Part shown: one piece after another, positions 11,109 through 19,696 of the stretch
How positions within the stretch are numbered: the first letter of the stretch is position 1
Layout of the letters: each line of letters begins with the position of its first letter
DNA from: CAVSWT01 sp963746735
GTDB lineage: Bacteria > Bacteroidota > Ignavibacteria > Ignavibacteriales > Ignavibacteriaceae
NCBI GenBank assembly: GCA_963746735.1
Contig: CAVVCO010000022.1
Span: forward strand, 1 to 64,000
Length of the DNA: 64,000 nucleotides
Direction: 5' to 3'
The notes under the pieces: model-generated
Database searches by the model: none
What the model was told of the DNA's origin: nothing
Seen by the model: only the letters and a program-made list of their open reading frames with translations
Made by a program: the position numbers and the translations under genes

Positions 11109-12166
11109 ATGAAGAAATTTGAAATATTTCTAAAAAATATTTTGTTAGCAATCCTTTTGTTTATTTCGAATTTTAATAGGAAAAAAGCCGGATTGGATAG
11201 CCGAATCTCACGGGTATTATTTATCCGCTTAAATAGAATCGGAGATGCATTAGTAACCACACCGCTTTTACACTTTATAAAAACTAACCTACATTGCGAT
11301 GTTTATCTTCTGGCAGATAAAAAAAATTATTTTGCTTTTAATAATAATCCAGATATTGACAAATTGATTATTTTTGAAAAAGGTATATCTGGAATATTTA
11401 AAATTCTTAAGATAATAAAACATGAAAGAATAGATACGGTAGTTGATTTGCATGATGATGTTTCTACCACTGTAAGCTTTATTATTGCACTTAGCAGCAC
11501 CGTGAATAAATTTGGTTTGGATAAAGAAAATAAAATAATTTATACAAATACAGTAAAAAAATTGGATGACACAAAGTTTCATGTTATTGAAAGATTACTA
11601 GAAATTGGAAAATTATTTAATGTCAAAATGAATGAGGATGAAACTAAAGTATATTATTATCCCAAAGCTGATTCTCTTGCTGAAGCGAAAGAATTTATAA
11701 AAAGGAATTTTGATGAAAATAAATTTTTAATCGGAATAAATATTTCTGCAGGCAGTGAAGCGAGATTTTGGGGAAATGAAAATTATAAATTATTAATTGA
11801 ATTTTTAATTAGTCAGGATGTTAATCTGTTAATATTATCAGACCCAAAGGACTTAAATTCAGCAAGGTAATTTCGGGCAATAAAATTAAGATTTATTCCT
11901 CGGAATCTTTCGATAAATTCGCTGCAATGATATTTCAATTAAATTTATTAATTACACCGGATACAATGGCAGTTCATTTAGCTTCGGCAAATAATGTCAA
12001 TGTTTTTGGCTTATATGTTCATGATACTGCTTCAATGATTTGGTCGCCTTATGGCTCTGATTTTGAATTTGCCGAGACTAATACATCAAGTTTGAAAAGC
12101 ATCTCATTTGAAGAAGTCAAAACAAAACTATTACCTTTTCTTGAAAAACATTTAACAGGAGTTTAA
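11109..12166 (+). CDS. GT9 glycosyltransferase (heptosyltransferase-like), frameshifted
   Basis: ADP-heptose:LPS heptosyltransferase-like protein of about 352 residues once a frame break near 11861-11866 is repaired (one base missing). The first frame carries VLFIRLNRIGDALVTTPLLH, the N-terminal GT9 signature, and ends ILSDPKDLNSAR. The second resumes with KVISGNKIKIYSSESFDKFAAM, then LLITPDTMAVHLASA, the C-terminal nucleotide-sugar binding motif of GT9 enzymes. Acts at the cytoplasmic membrane in LPS core or other glycan assembly. Followed 6 nt later by a second GT9 gene and ispE, so it is the first gene of an envelope operon. Real inactivation or a sequence error. Confidence 0.82.
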
Positions 12167-12172
12167 GAATTG

Positions 12173-13312
12173 ATGCAAATTTCAATTCCTAATTGTAAAA
12201 GATTTACAGGTTACAAACCTTGCTTCCCGGATCACGATTGCTTAAAAGATGGCTGCAAAGATAATATTCCAATTGGCACTAAAATTTTAATTATTAATCT
12301 TGATGCGATGGGAGATGTATTAATGACAACAGCACAGCTTCCGGCGTTAAAACGAAAATTTCCCGAATCAACAATCTATTGGATTACTGATAAAATTGCA
12401 GTTAAACTTCTTTATGAAAATCAATATTTAGATTTTGTTTTTCCTTATGATGAGGAATCTATCTCCATTTTAAAAAATATTGAATTTGACTATGTAATGA
12501 ATTCGGATAAATCATTAAAATCATGTGCTTTATTAAATGCAATTAATGCAAAAAATAAACTTGGTTTTGGACTTAATGAAGATGGGAAAATAATTCCAGT
12601 AAATGATAGCGCTCTATACAATTATGAACTTGGATTAAATAATCAACTTAAGTTTAGAATAAATAATAGAACCGGGCAAGATTATCTCTCAGAGACATTT
12701 GAAATAAAGAATTATTATAAAAGAGACGAATATGTTTTTAACTTTAATGAAGAAGAACTTAAGTTCATTGAAACTTATAAGCTGGAAGTTGGATTAAAAG
12801 AAAGTGATCTTGTAGTAGGATTTAACACAGGATGCTCCAATCTTTATCCCAATAAAAAAATGACAATTCCACAGCATATTCATCTAATAAATAAGCTGTT
12901 AGAATTTGGAAAAGTAAAAATCGTCTTGCTAGGCGGGCCAGAAGATGCTCAAAGAAATGAAGAGATTTATTCTCATTTTAAAGGTAAAATAATAAATACC
13001 CCAACAAATTTAGGCGTTAGAAGAGGAGCATGTTTTGAACAGCTTGCTGATTTAGTGATTACAGGTGATTCATTTGGAATGCATTTAGCAATTGCACTTA
13101 AAAAATATGTGATTGCCTGGTTTGGTGTAAGCTGTTGGACAGAAATTGATCTTTATGATCGTGGTGTAAAATTATTTCAAGATAATTTATTTTGCTCACC
13201 CTGTTGGAAGAAAGTTTGTCCATATAATCTAGAATGTATTCAAATGATAGATTTAGAGAAAATAATTGCAGAAGTGATAAATTATTATAATAAAAATTCT
13301 AAATCTGTTTGA
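12173..13312 (+). CDS. GT9 glycosyltransferase (heptosyltransferase-like) with Cys-rich N-terminus
   Basis: 379 residues. ATG at 12173 chosen over the TTG just before it. Residues 8-30 hold four Cys (CKRFTGYKPCFPDHDCLKDGC), perhaps a metal site; then the GT9 signature ILIINLDAMGDVLMTT near residue 39. The second half has GFNTGCSNLYPNKKM (nucleotide-sugar loop), VLLGGPED, LADLVITGDSFGMHLAIAL and a second Cys cluster, CSPCWKKVCPYNLEC, common in heptosyltransferases. Likely adds heptose or another sugar to an LPS-type acceptor. Its TGA overlaps the ATG of ispE, so the two are translationally coupled. The acceptor cannot be predicted. Confidence 0.88.
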   Translation: MQISIPNCKRFTGYKPCFPDHDCLKDGCKDNIPIGTKILIINLDAMGDVLMTTAQLPALKRKFPESTIYWITDKIAVKLLYENQYLDFVFPYDEESISILKNIEFDYVMNSDKSLKSCALLNAINAKNKLGFGLNEDGKIIPVNDSALYNYELGLNNQLKFRINNRTGQDYLSETFEIKNYYKRDEYVFNFNEEELKFIETYKLEVGLKESDLVVGFNTGCSNLYPNKKMTIPQHIHLINKLLEFGKVKIVLLGGPEDAQRNEEIYSHFKGKIINTPTNLGVRRGACFEQLADLVITGDSFGMHLAIALKKYVIAWFGVSCWTEIDLYDRGVKLFQDNLFCSPCWKKVCPYNLECIQMIDLEKIIAEVINYYNKNSKSV

Positions 13313-14142
13313 TGCAGACAATTCATATTAAATCTTGTGCTAAAATTAATATCGGATTAAATGTAACTGGGAAAAGGACAGATGGTTATCATGACATTGA
13401 AACTATATTTTATCCCATTAACATTTTCGATGAGTTAACTTTTAAAAAATCAGAATCGTTCAAGTTTACTTGTAACATTAAAAATTTAAAACTGGACGAA
13501 AGCAATTTAATCTTAAAAGCAAAAACTTTATTAGAGGAATTCACTGGAAAAAATATTACAGTAAATATTTCATTGCAGAAAAATATTCCAATAGGAGCAG
13601 GGCTTGGAGGTGGAAGTTCAAATTGTGCGGTTACACTTCTTTCATTAAATGAATTGTTCAATCTAAATGTGGACGAAAAAGACTTGAAAAAGATTGCTTT
13701 ACAGCTAGGTTCGGATGTCCCATTTTTCCTAAATCCAAAACCAAGTTTTGCAACTTCCAGAGGTGAAATTTTACAAGAACTAAATTTCAAAATTGACTCC
13801 CCTATTTTAATCGTGAATCCGGGTATTCATGTTTCAACAAAATGGGCTTTTGAAAATCTTAAAATCCAGCAAAGAAATATTTCTTTAAAAGATGTATTTT
13901 TTAATTCAGAGTTTTCATTTATAAAGGCTAAAGATAAAATTACAAATGATTTTGAAGATGTGGTCTTTAAAGCATTTCCCGAAATTGAAAAAATAAAAAA
14001 TGATCTATATGAAGCCGGAGCTATTTTTTCATTAATGACGGGAACAGGTTCGACTGTTTTTGGAATATTTCATAATTTAGAAGAAGCACAAAAAGCAAAA
14101 AGTAAATTCAGTAACTATTTTTCAAAAATTCATTATGAATAA
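13312..14142 (+). CDS. ispE: 4-diphosphocytidyl-2-C-methyl-D-erythritol kinase
   Basis: GHMP-family kinase of 276 residues that phosphorylates CDP-methylerythritol at the 2-hydroxyl in the MEP isoprenoid pathway. N-terminal SCAKINIGLNVTGKRTDGYH is the IspE substrate loop; PIGAGLGGGSSNCA (about residues 93-106) is the ATP-binding GHMP motif; LGSDVPFFL and the C-terminal SLMTGTGSTVFGIF complete the family pattern. The ATG at 13312 overlaps the preceding stop (TGATG). Length is normal. Its end overlaps the next gene by 8 nt, so it sits within a tight envelope operon. Confidence 0.95.
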   Translation: MQTIHIKSCAKINIGLNVTGKRTDGYHDIETIFYPINIFDELTFKKSESFKFTCNIKNLKLDESNLILKAKTLLEEFTGKNITVNISLQKNIPIGAGLGGGSSNCAVTLLSLNELFNLNVDEKDLKKIALQLGSDVPFFLNPKPSFATSRGEILQELNFKIDSPILIVNPGIHVSTKWAFENLKIQQRNISLKDVFFNSEFSFIKAKDKITNDFEDVVFKAFPEIEKIKNDLYEAGAIFSLMTGTGSTVFGIFHNLEEAQKAKSKFSNYFSKIHYE

Positions 14143-14716
14143 GATTAAATTTATTTTACTTATAATCTATGTATTAATATTAGTTGGATGTTCTTCTACA
14201 AAAGAAATATCCATTGTTTCAAGAAAAGAATGGAATGCAGTTAATCCAAAACCGTTTCAATCTCAAATCCCGGTACGAATAACAATTCATCATGAAGGTG
14301 AATATTTTAGCCCCGATTCTGATGCCGCAAAATTTATAAGAAAAGTCCAAGTATGGGGAATGTCCGAAGCACGTAATTGGTCAGATATTCCATATCATTT
14401 TTTAATTGGATTAGATGGAACTATTTATGAGGGCAGAAATGTATTTACAGAAGGTGAAACTGCAACTGAATATAATCCTGACGGTCATTTATTAATTAGT
14501 TGTATTGGAAATTTTGAAGTGCAGGAAGTGCCTGAAGCACAGTTGAATTCTCTAATAAATCTAATCGCCTACTGCTGTAAGAAATACCAAATTTCGCCTG
14601 ATTCAATTGCCTCCCATAGAGATTATTCAAATGAAACAGTCTGTCCTGGAAAAAATTTATACAAATATGTTAAGAATAACTTTATCAAAGATAGAGTTAA
14701 GAAATTGCTTAACTAA
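14135..14716 (+). CDS. N-acetylmuramoyl-L-alanine amidase, PGRP/Amidase_2 lipoprotein
   Basis: 193 residues with lipoprotein signal MNKIKFILLIIYVLILVGC (lipobox LVGC), so anchored in the outer or inner membrane on the periplasmic side. The amidase domain shows VSRKEWNA (PGRP entry motif), TIHHEGEYFS (zinc His), IPYHFLIGLDGTIYEGR, and the second zinc motif SHRDYSNETVCPG. It cuts the MurNAc-L-Ala bond of peptidoglycan. It overlaps ispE by 8 nt and converges with ldcA, overlapping that by 8 nt as well. Two adjacent peptidoglycan-recycling-type enzymes suggest a shared role in wall turnover. Confidence 0.9.
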   Translation: MNKIKFILLIIYVLILVGCSSTKEISIVSRKEWNAVNPKPFQSQIPVRITIHHEGEYFSPDSDAAKFIRKVQVWGMSEARNWSDIPYHFLIGLDGTIYEGRNVFTEGETATEYNPDGHLLISCIGNFEVQEVPEAQLNSLINLIAYCCKKYQISPDSIASHRDYSNETVCPGKNLYKYVKNNFIKDRVKKLLN

Positions 14717-15651
14717 CTGCAGCCTCTGTATATTCCACAAATTCCTTTGATGCATTTATTTTTACCATTGTACCAAAAGGAATTGTTATATTTTCTTTTA
14801 TGTGTCCATGTTTAAAATTATAAATAACAGGAATTGAAAGCTTCCCAAAATAATCAGCAATAACTTCACCTAAAGTAAGGGTTCGTTTTTCCGGGTCGTG
14901 TTCATTGCAATCTAAAAATCTCCCTAAAATAATTCCTGCTGATTGTTTAAATAATTTATGCAGTTTTAAAGTATTCAGCATTCTATCTACTCTATAAGGT
15001 GGCTCCTGTACTTCTTCTAAAATGAAAATCTTCTCTTTTGGATCCGGGAAAATATTCTGTCCCAACTAAGGCTGACAATAGTGATAAGTTACCCCCTAAT
15101 ATTCTTCCCTTTGCAGAGCCTTTTGTTATCTTTAAAATCTTTTCTCCATCCGGTGAGTTGACTCTCCCGATTTTTTTATTTGAAGTTATCAACGACCAAA
15201 AAAATTCTTCTGTAAAAGGATCAACACTATTATAAAAATCAACGGCAACCATTGGCCCGGCAAAAGTAATCAACCCGGCTTTTTGAAAGAATGCCATTTG
15301 TAAAGCTGTAATGTCACTGTACCCAACAAAAATCTTTGGATTGTTTCTTATGATTTTATAATCAATTTTGTCAAGCAATCTTGGAGTTCCGTAACCACCT
15401 CGAACTGAAAATATAGCTTTCACTTCTTTCTTTTTAAACATATAATGTAAATCGTCTAATCGTTCTTGATCATGGCCTGCTAAATAGCCATGATAATTTC
15501 CAACATTTTTTCCGACTTCAACTCTGTATCCTAATTTTTCTAAATAAGAAACGCCTAAATTTATTTTTGTAAGATCATCAGGAGAAGAAGCTGGAGAAAT
15601 AACACCTATCAAATCCCCTTTTTGCAATTTTTTTGGTTTAACAACTCTCAT
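14709..15651 (-). CDS. ldcA: LD-carboxypeptidase (S66 family), frameshifted
   Basis: Murein tetrapeptide LD-carboxypeptidase, about 313 residues after repair. First frame: LQKGDLIGVISPASSPDD, RGGYGTPRLLDKIDY, and catalytic Ser in VGYSDITALQ. It runs to LVGTEYFPGSK and is then out of phase. The second frame gives FPDPKEKIFILEEVQEPPYRVDRML, with the catalytic Glu, and HGHIKENITIPFG with the catalytic His. Removing one base from the four-A run at 15049-15052 (four T in the gene) joins them as EYFPDPKEK. The enzyme removes terminal D-Ala from recycled tetrapeptide in the cytoplasm. All catalytic residues are present if the break is an error. Confidence 0.85.
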
Positions 15652-15751
15652 ACGCCATTTCTTTTGTTTTTGATATTTTAAGAATTGGCTTTAATTTAAC
15701 TAATCAATTTTAATCTAACAAATTATAAATGAATAATTTAGGAGATATTTT

Positions 15752-16282
15752 ATGGATTACTCAAAAATTTTGGGTGATAGTTATTCTGAAATAGAAAAAA
15801 AAGCAAAAAAAATTAAGCTTTTATTAACTGATAATGATGGAGTCTTAACAGATACGGGAGTGTATTATTCACCAAAAGGTGAAGAATTCAAAAGATTTTC
15901 AATTCGTGATGGAATGGGTGTTGAAAGATTACTCACTGAAGTAAATATAGAAACCGGAATTATTACAGGTGAAATATCTGGTTCTGTTAAAAAGAGAGCT
16001 GAAAAATTACAAATAACAGAATTACACCTTGGAATTAAGGAAAAACATAAAGTTTTGCCATCAATTTTAGAAAAAAGAAATCTACTTGCAGAAAATATAG
16101 CATACATTGGCGATGATTATAATGATTTAGAAATCATCAAATTAGTAGGATTATCAGCTTGTCCAAGTGATGCTATGCCAATTATCCAAGGATTGGTCGA
16201 TTATATTTGTATAAATAAAGGCGGAAATGGGGCTTTTCGTGATTTCGCAGAATTGTTAATTCATTTAAATAAAGAAAAATAA
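15752..16282 (+). CDS. kdsC: 3-deoxy-D-manno-octulosonate 8-phosphate phosphatase (KdsC-type HAD)
   Basis: HAD phosphatase of 176 residues with no cap domain, the usual KdsC length. Motif I is DNDGVLTDTGV (residues 31-41); most KdsC have DVDG, here Asn at position two. GITGEISGSVKKRAEKL-type motif II, HLGIKEKHKVLP with the motif III Lys, and IGDDYNDLEII for motif IV. AGGAG lies 8 nt before the ATG. It hydrolyses KDO-8-phosphate to KDO for lipid A/LPS core. The close relative, N-acylneuraminate-9-phosphatase, cannot be excluded, but the heptosyltransferase-like neighbours favour LPS. Confidence 0.88.
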   Translation: MDYSKILGDSYSEIEKKAKKIKLLLTDNDGVLTDTGVYYSPKGEEFKRFSIRDGMGVERLLTEVNIETGIITGEISGSVKKRAEKLQITELHLGIKEKHKVLPSILEKRNLLAENIAYIGDDYNDLEIIKLVGLSACPSDAMPIIQGLVDYICINKGGNGAFRDFAELLIHLNKEK

Positions 16283-16376
16283 AATAATTATGAGTCAATT
16301 TTTACCCTTATTTAGCAATTCTGCGATTGGTTTCTAATTATACAAGTTTTCAATCCCGAATATTTCACACAATTAG

Positions 16377-16390
16377 TGAATATATATTCA
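16377..16390. promoter_or_regulatory. ARG box 1 (ArgR operator)
   Basis: TGAATATATATTCA is a perfect 14-bp palindrome that matches the ArgR consensus TGAAT-WWWW-ATTCA at every position. The operon carries its own argR, so repression by arginine-bound ArgR is the natural reading. Confidence 0.8.
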
Positions 16391-16427
16391 TTTAATTTTA
16401 GATTATAGCCTATATTCTTGATATAAG

Positions 16428-16441
16428 TAAATTATTATTCA
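16428..16441. promoter_or_regulatory. ARG box 2 (ArgR operator)
   Basis: TAAATTATTATTCA matches the ARG-box consensus with one mismatch (A for G at position 2). It is centred 51 bp from box 1, near five helical turns, so two ArgR hexamer faces could bridge both. It ends 9 bp before the -35 element. Confidence 0.7.
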
Positions 16442-16449
16442 TTTTTATA

Positions 16450-16478
16450 TTGACAATAGAATTAGCAGCTTGTATTTT
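16450..16478 (+). promoter_or_regulatory. Sigma70-like promoter of arg operon
   Basis: Perfect -35 TTGACA (16450-16455), 17-bp spacer, -10 TATTTT (16473-16478, four of six matches). It directly follows ARG box 2, so bound ArgR would block polymerase. Predicted start near 16485, giving a leader of about 175 nt. Confidence 0.6.
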
Positions 16479-16658
16479 TATGCACGATGAAAATGGAATT
16501 TTTAAATACAGTTGTTAATGATTTGAGAGAAAACTTTTTTCTGCCTTCTACTATTATAATTAATTTAATTACACGCCGCCCCCGTTTGGGGTAATAATAT
16601 TTCATTCTTTTTAAATATATAATTCTTATTAATTCAAAACTCAAAAGGGATTTTTATT

Positions 16659-17693
16659 ATGTTATCTGTTGGAATATTAGGCGGAACCGGTTATACGGGG
16701 AAAAAATTATTAGAATATTGCAACGCCCACTCAGAAGTTGGTGAAGTTAAAGTATATGCTAATTCAAGTTCAGGACAAAAGATAATTGACTTATTCCCGG
16801 ATTTGAAAGGTATAGTTGCCGACGATTACGTTGATTCTATAAATAATGTTTCTTATGAAGAAGATGTATTTTTTATAGCACTTCCACATGGTGAAGCGTT
16901 AAAGTATGTCCCCACAATTCTTAATAGAGGTAAAAAAATAATTGACCTGGGCGGTGATTTCAGATTAAATGATCCGTTGATTTATGAAAATTGGTATGGA
17001 CAAAAACATACTGCTTCTGACTTACTTTCAAAAAAAATATACGGCTTAGCAGATTATAAAAAGACTGATTATTCTAAATATGATTTGATTGCTAACCCTG
17101 GCTGCTACCCTACCGCTGCTATTTTATCTTTGCTGCCAATTGTTTCAAATTTTTCTGACGAAATTATTTCTACAAGTGTAAATGCTTATTCAGGAACAAG
17201 CGGCGCAGGTAAATCGGCTAAAACTGAATTACTGATGTCTGAGATGGATGGAAATGTTTCCGCTTATAATGTTACAAAGCATAGACATGAACCTGAAATT
17301 CTTCAAATATTAAATTCAAATGGATTTGATTCTCCATTTTCTTTTACAACTCACTTGCTTCCTGTTGCAGTTGGAATTTATTCTACGTCAGTTATTTATC
17401 TTAAAGATGATATAGATGAACAAATTATAAAAAATCTCTATACTGTTTTTTACGAGGATTCTTTTTTTGTTAGAATGAGAGAAATACCCCCACAATTAAA
17501 ATGGGTAACCGGAACAAACTTTTGCGATATAAATGTAACAGCCAAAAACAAAACTATAATTATAACAGCAGCTATTGATAACCTTATTAAAGGTGCATCC
17601 GGACAGGCAATACAAAACTTGAATAAACTTTACGGCTGGGATGAGACTTTGGGAATTTTTGAAAGGGGGAAAAATAATGTATCAGTATATTGA
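16659..17693 (+). CDS. argC: N-acetyl-gamma-glutamyl-phosphate reductase
   Basis: 344 residues; NADPH-dependent reduction of N-acetylglutamyl phosphate to the semialdehyde, third step of arginine synthesis. GILGGTGYTGKKLL is the N-terminal dinucleotide loop, LPHGEAL is conserved, and ANPGCYPTAA holds the catalytic Cys (about residue 148). HRHEPEI with the catalytic His and the C-terminal NLIKGASGQAIQN are also present. First gene of the arg operon; its 3' end overlaps argJ by 17 nt. AAGGGA precedes the ATG at a suitable distance. Confidence 0.96.
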   Translation: MLSVGILGGTGYTGKKLLEYCNAHSEVGEVKVYANSSSGQKIIDLFPDLKGIVADDYVDSINNVSYEEDVFFIALPHGEALKYVPTILNRGKKIIDLGGDFRLNDPLIYENWYGQKHTASDLLSKKIYGLADYKKTDYSKYDLIANPGCYPTAAILSLLPIVSNFSDEIISTSVNAYSGTSGAGKSAKTELLMSEMDGNVSAYNVTKHRHEPEILQILNSNGFDSPFSFTTHLLPVAVGIYSTSVIYLKDDIDEQIIKNLYTVFYEDSFFVRMREIPPQLKWVTGTNFCDINVTAKNKTIIITAAIDNLIKGASGQAIQNLNKLYGWDETLGIFERGKNNVSVY

Positions 17694-18879
17694 AAATGGT
17701 TCTGTTACTTCTCCATTAGGATTTAGTGCTGCCGGTATCTTTTGCGGCATTAAAAAGAAGAAAAAAGATTTAGCAATAATATATTCGGATATTAGCTGCA
17801 TAACTGCAGGCACTTTCACTTTAAATAAAGTTAAAGCTGCACCTCTTTTAATCACTCAAGAAATTGTAAACACTCATAAAAAAGTAAAAGCAATACTTTG
17901 TAATTCAGGAAACGCAAACGCATGTACCGGAGACGAAGGTTTTAATGATGCTTTGCAAATGCAAAAAAACTGTGCTGAGTCATTGGGAATAAAGCAAGAC
18001 GAAGTCTTAATTTCTTCTACTGGAGTAATTGGTCAAAGACTGCCTATGAATGCTTTGTTAAGCGGAATTAAAACAATCTCTACTTCTATTAGTGATAACG
18101 GCGGATTAGATGCTGCCGAAGCTATTATGACTACCGATAAAAAACTTAAATCATTTGCAGTTAAAGTGAAACTCAAAAATGGTGAAGTAACTATTGGCGG
18201 AATCTGCAAAGGCAGCGGAATGATTGCTCCAAATATGGCAACTATGTTAGCGTTTCTTACCACCGACGCTGAAATTGATGAAGCATTGCTTAAAGAAATT
18301 TTTATAAAAGCCATTAATACTTCGTTCAACAAAATTTCTGTTGATGGCGAAACCAGTACAAATGATATGTGTATAATAATGGCTAATGGCAAAAGTGGAA
18401 TAAATGTAAATGAAATGGAAAATCTAAAAGCATTTGATGAAGCACTAAAAGCAATTTGTATTCAAATGGCAAAATCTATTGTTGGTGACGGTGAAGGGGC
18501 TACAAAATTGGTCACAGTGAATGTAAAAAATGCAAAATCAAAAAGTGATGCTGACTTAATTGGAAAATCAATCGCAAATTCTTCTTTAGTTAAAACTGCA
18601 ATATATGGAGAAGACGCAAACTGGGGAAGAATAATGAGCGCCGCAGGGCAAAGTGGTGCGGACATTGAGCCTAATAAAGTTGCAATCAGCTTTAATGATT
18701 TATCTGTACTTCAGCCAAATTTCAATCTTACTATAAATGAAGAACTAGCTTCACAAATTCTTTCGCAGCCTGAATTCGTTATCAACATTGATATCGGACT
18801 TGGGAAAGAAGAAACAACCTGGTGGACCTGTGATTTGACAGAAGAATACATCAGGATAAATGCAGATTATAGAACTTGA
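17677..18879 (+). CDS. argJ: Bifunctional ornithine acetyltransferase / N-acetylglutamate synthase
   Basis: 400 residues from the ATG at 17677, which has AAAGGGGG 7 nt upstream; the longer frame from 17641 adds residues encoded inside argC and is rejected. KGSGMIAPNMATMLAF contains the autocleavage Ala-Thr and nucleophile Thr that split ArgJ into alpha and beta chains. CNSGNANACTG and GEDANWGRIMSAAGQSG are further family motifs. It transfers acetyl from N-acetylornithine to glutamate, recycling the acetyl group, so no separate argA or argE is needed; none is seen here. Confidence 0.95.
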   Translation: MYQYIENGSVTSPLGFSAAGIFCGIKKKKKDLAIIYSDISCITAGTFTLNKVKAAPLLITQEIVNTHKKVKAILCNSGNANACTGDEGFNDALQMQKNCAESLGIKQDEVLISSTGVIGQRLPMNALLSGIKTISTSISDNGGLDAAEAIMTTDKKLKSFAVKVKLKNGEVTIGGICKGSGMIAPNMATMLAFLTTDAEIDEALLKEIFIKAINTSFNKISVDGETSTNDMCIIMANGKSGINVNEMENLKAFDEALKAICIQMAKSIVGDGEGATKLVTVNVKNAKSKSDADLIGKSIANSSLVKTAIYGEDANWGRIMSAAGQSGADIEPNKVAISFNDLSVLQPNFNLTINEELASQILSQPEFVINIDIGLGKEETTWWTCDLTEEYIRINADYRT

Positions 18880-18892
18880 AGATGGAGATAAA

Positions 18893-19696
18893 ATGAAAAC
18901 GGCAATTTTAAAAATAAGCGGTAAAACAATTAGCGAGTTTATTGAAACAAATAAATGGATAGAATTAATTAAAGATCTTTATAAAATCTATGATAGTGTT
19001 GTAATAGTGCATGGCGCAGGTAAAACAATTTCAGAGTGGGCCGATAAAATTGGACTTGAAACAAAATTTATCGATGGGCAAAGAGTAACTACTTCAGAAT
19101 ACATGGAAATAGTTGCAGCGGTTCAAGCGGGGTTAATTAACGCTCAGCTTTCTGCTAAATTAAATTCATGCGGAATTGAAGCAGCAGGTTTTTCCGGTGT
19201 AGATAGAAATACTTTTACAGCAAAAGTATTTGATGAGAATTTAGGATTTGTAGGTTATCCTGAGTTAACAGGTTCTAAAGATTGGATTGAAGCACTTTTA
19301 TTACATAAAGTTCTTCCTATCTTCTCAAGCGTTTGTAAAGACGCAAATGGTAATTTAATAAATGTTAATGCCGATATTTTCACAGAAGTTTTAGCTGCAT
19401 CTATCCAAGCCGATTCTGTTTTATTTGTTTCTGATGTTGACGGAGTTATCATAAATGGAGAAATAAAAAAACAGCTTAATACTTCAGAAATTGTAAATGG
19501 AATTTTAGCAGGTGAAATTACCGGTGGAATGATTCCAAAATTAAAATCATGCTCTTCCCTTCTTTATAAAGGTATAAATAAAATATGGATAGGCTCGAAA
19601 TTAAATCATCAAACTATAACAAATAATGAAGACTTCAATGGAACTTGGATCATTGGTTCAGCAGAAGAAAACAAACAGCTGCACTACGTTGCTTAA
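18893..19696 (+). CDS. argB: N-acetylglutamate kinase
   Basis: 267 residues from the ATG at 18893 (GGAGA 5 nt upstream), preferred to a start at 18860 inside argJ. Amino acid kinase fold: MKTAILKISGKTI at the phosphate loop (many ArgB have KxGG; here KISG), VVIVHGAGKTISEW, QRVTTSEYMEIV (acetylglutamate loop), LINVNADIFTEVLAA, VLFVSDVDGVI and ITGGMIPKLKSC. It phosphorylates N-acetylglutamate, the second and usually arginine-inhibited step. Its 3' end overlaps argD by about 70 nt, unusually deep for this operon. Confidence 0.94.
   Translation: MKTAILKISGKTISEFIETNKWIELIKDLYKIYDSVVIVHGAGKTISEWADKIGLETKFIDGQRVTTSEYMEIVAAVQAGLINAQLSAKLNSCGIEAAGFSGVDRNTFTAKVFDENLGFVGYPELTGSKDWIEALLLHKVLPIFSSVCKDANGNLINVNADIFTEVLAASIQADSVLFVSDVDGVIINGEIKKQLNTSEIVNGILAGEITGGMIPKLKSCSSLLYKGINKIWIGSKLNHQTITNNEDFNGTWIIGSAEENKQLHYVA

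Larger units (their letters stand above)
16283..16658. other. arg operon control region
   Basis: 376 bases before argC, holding two ARG boxes, a promoter and a leader of about 180 nt. The leader contains a small GC hairpin (CCCC-GTTT-GGGG near 16581-16592), unusual in this AT-rich sequence. A minus frame at 16462-16644 lies inside this region and is not called. Confidence 0.6.

Noticed and set aside
16462..16644. Minus-strand frame of 60 codons before argC
   Set aside because: Overlies the arg promoter and leader, has no domain and biased Lys/Ile/Tyr content.
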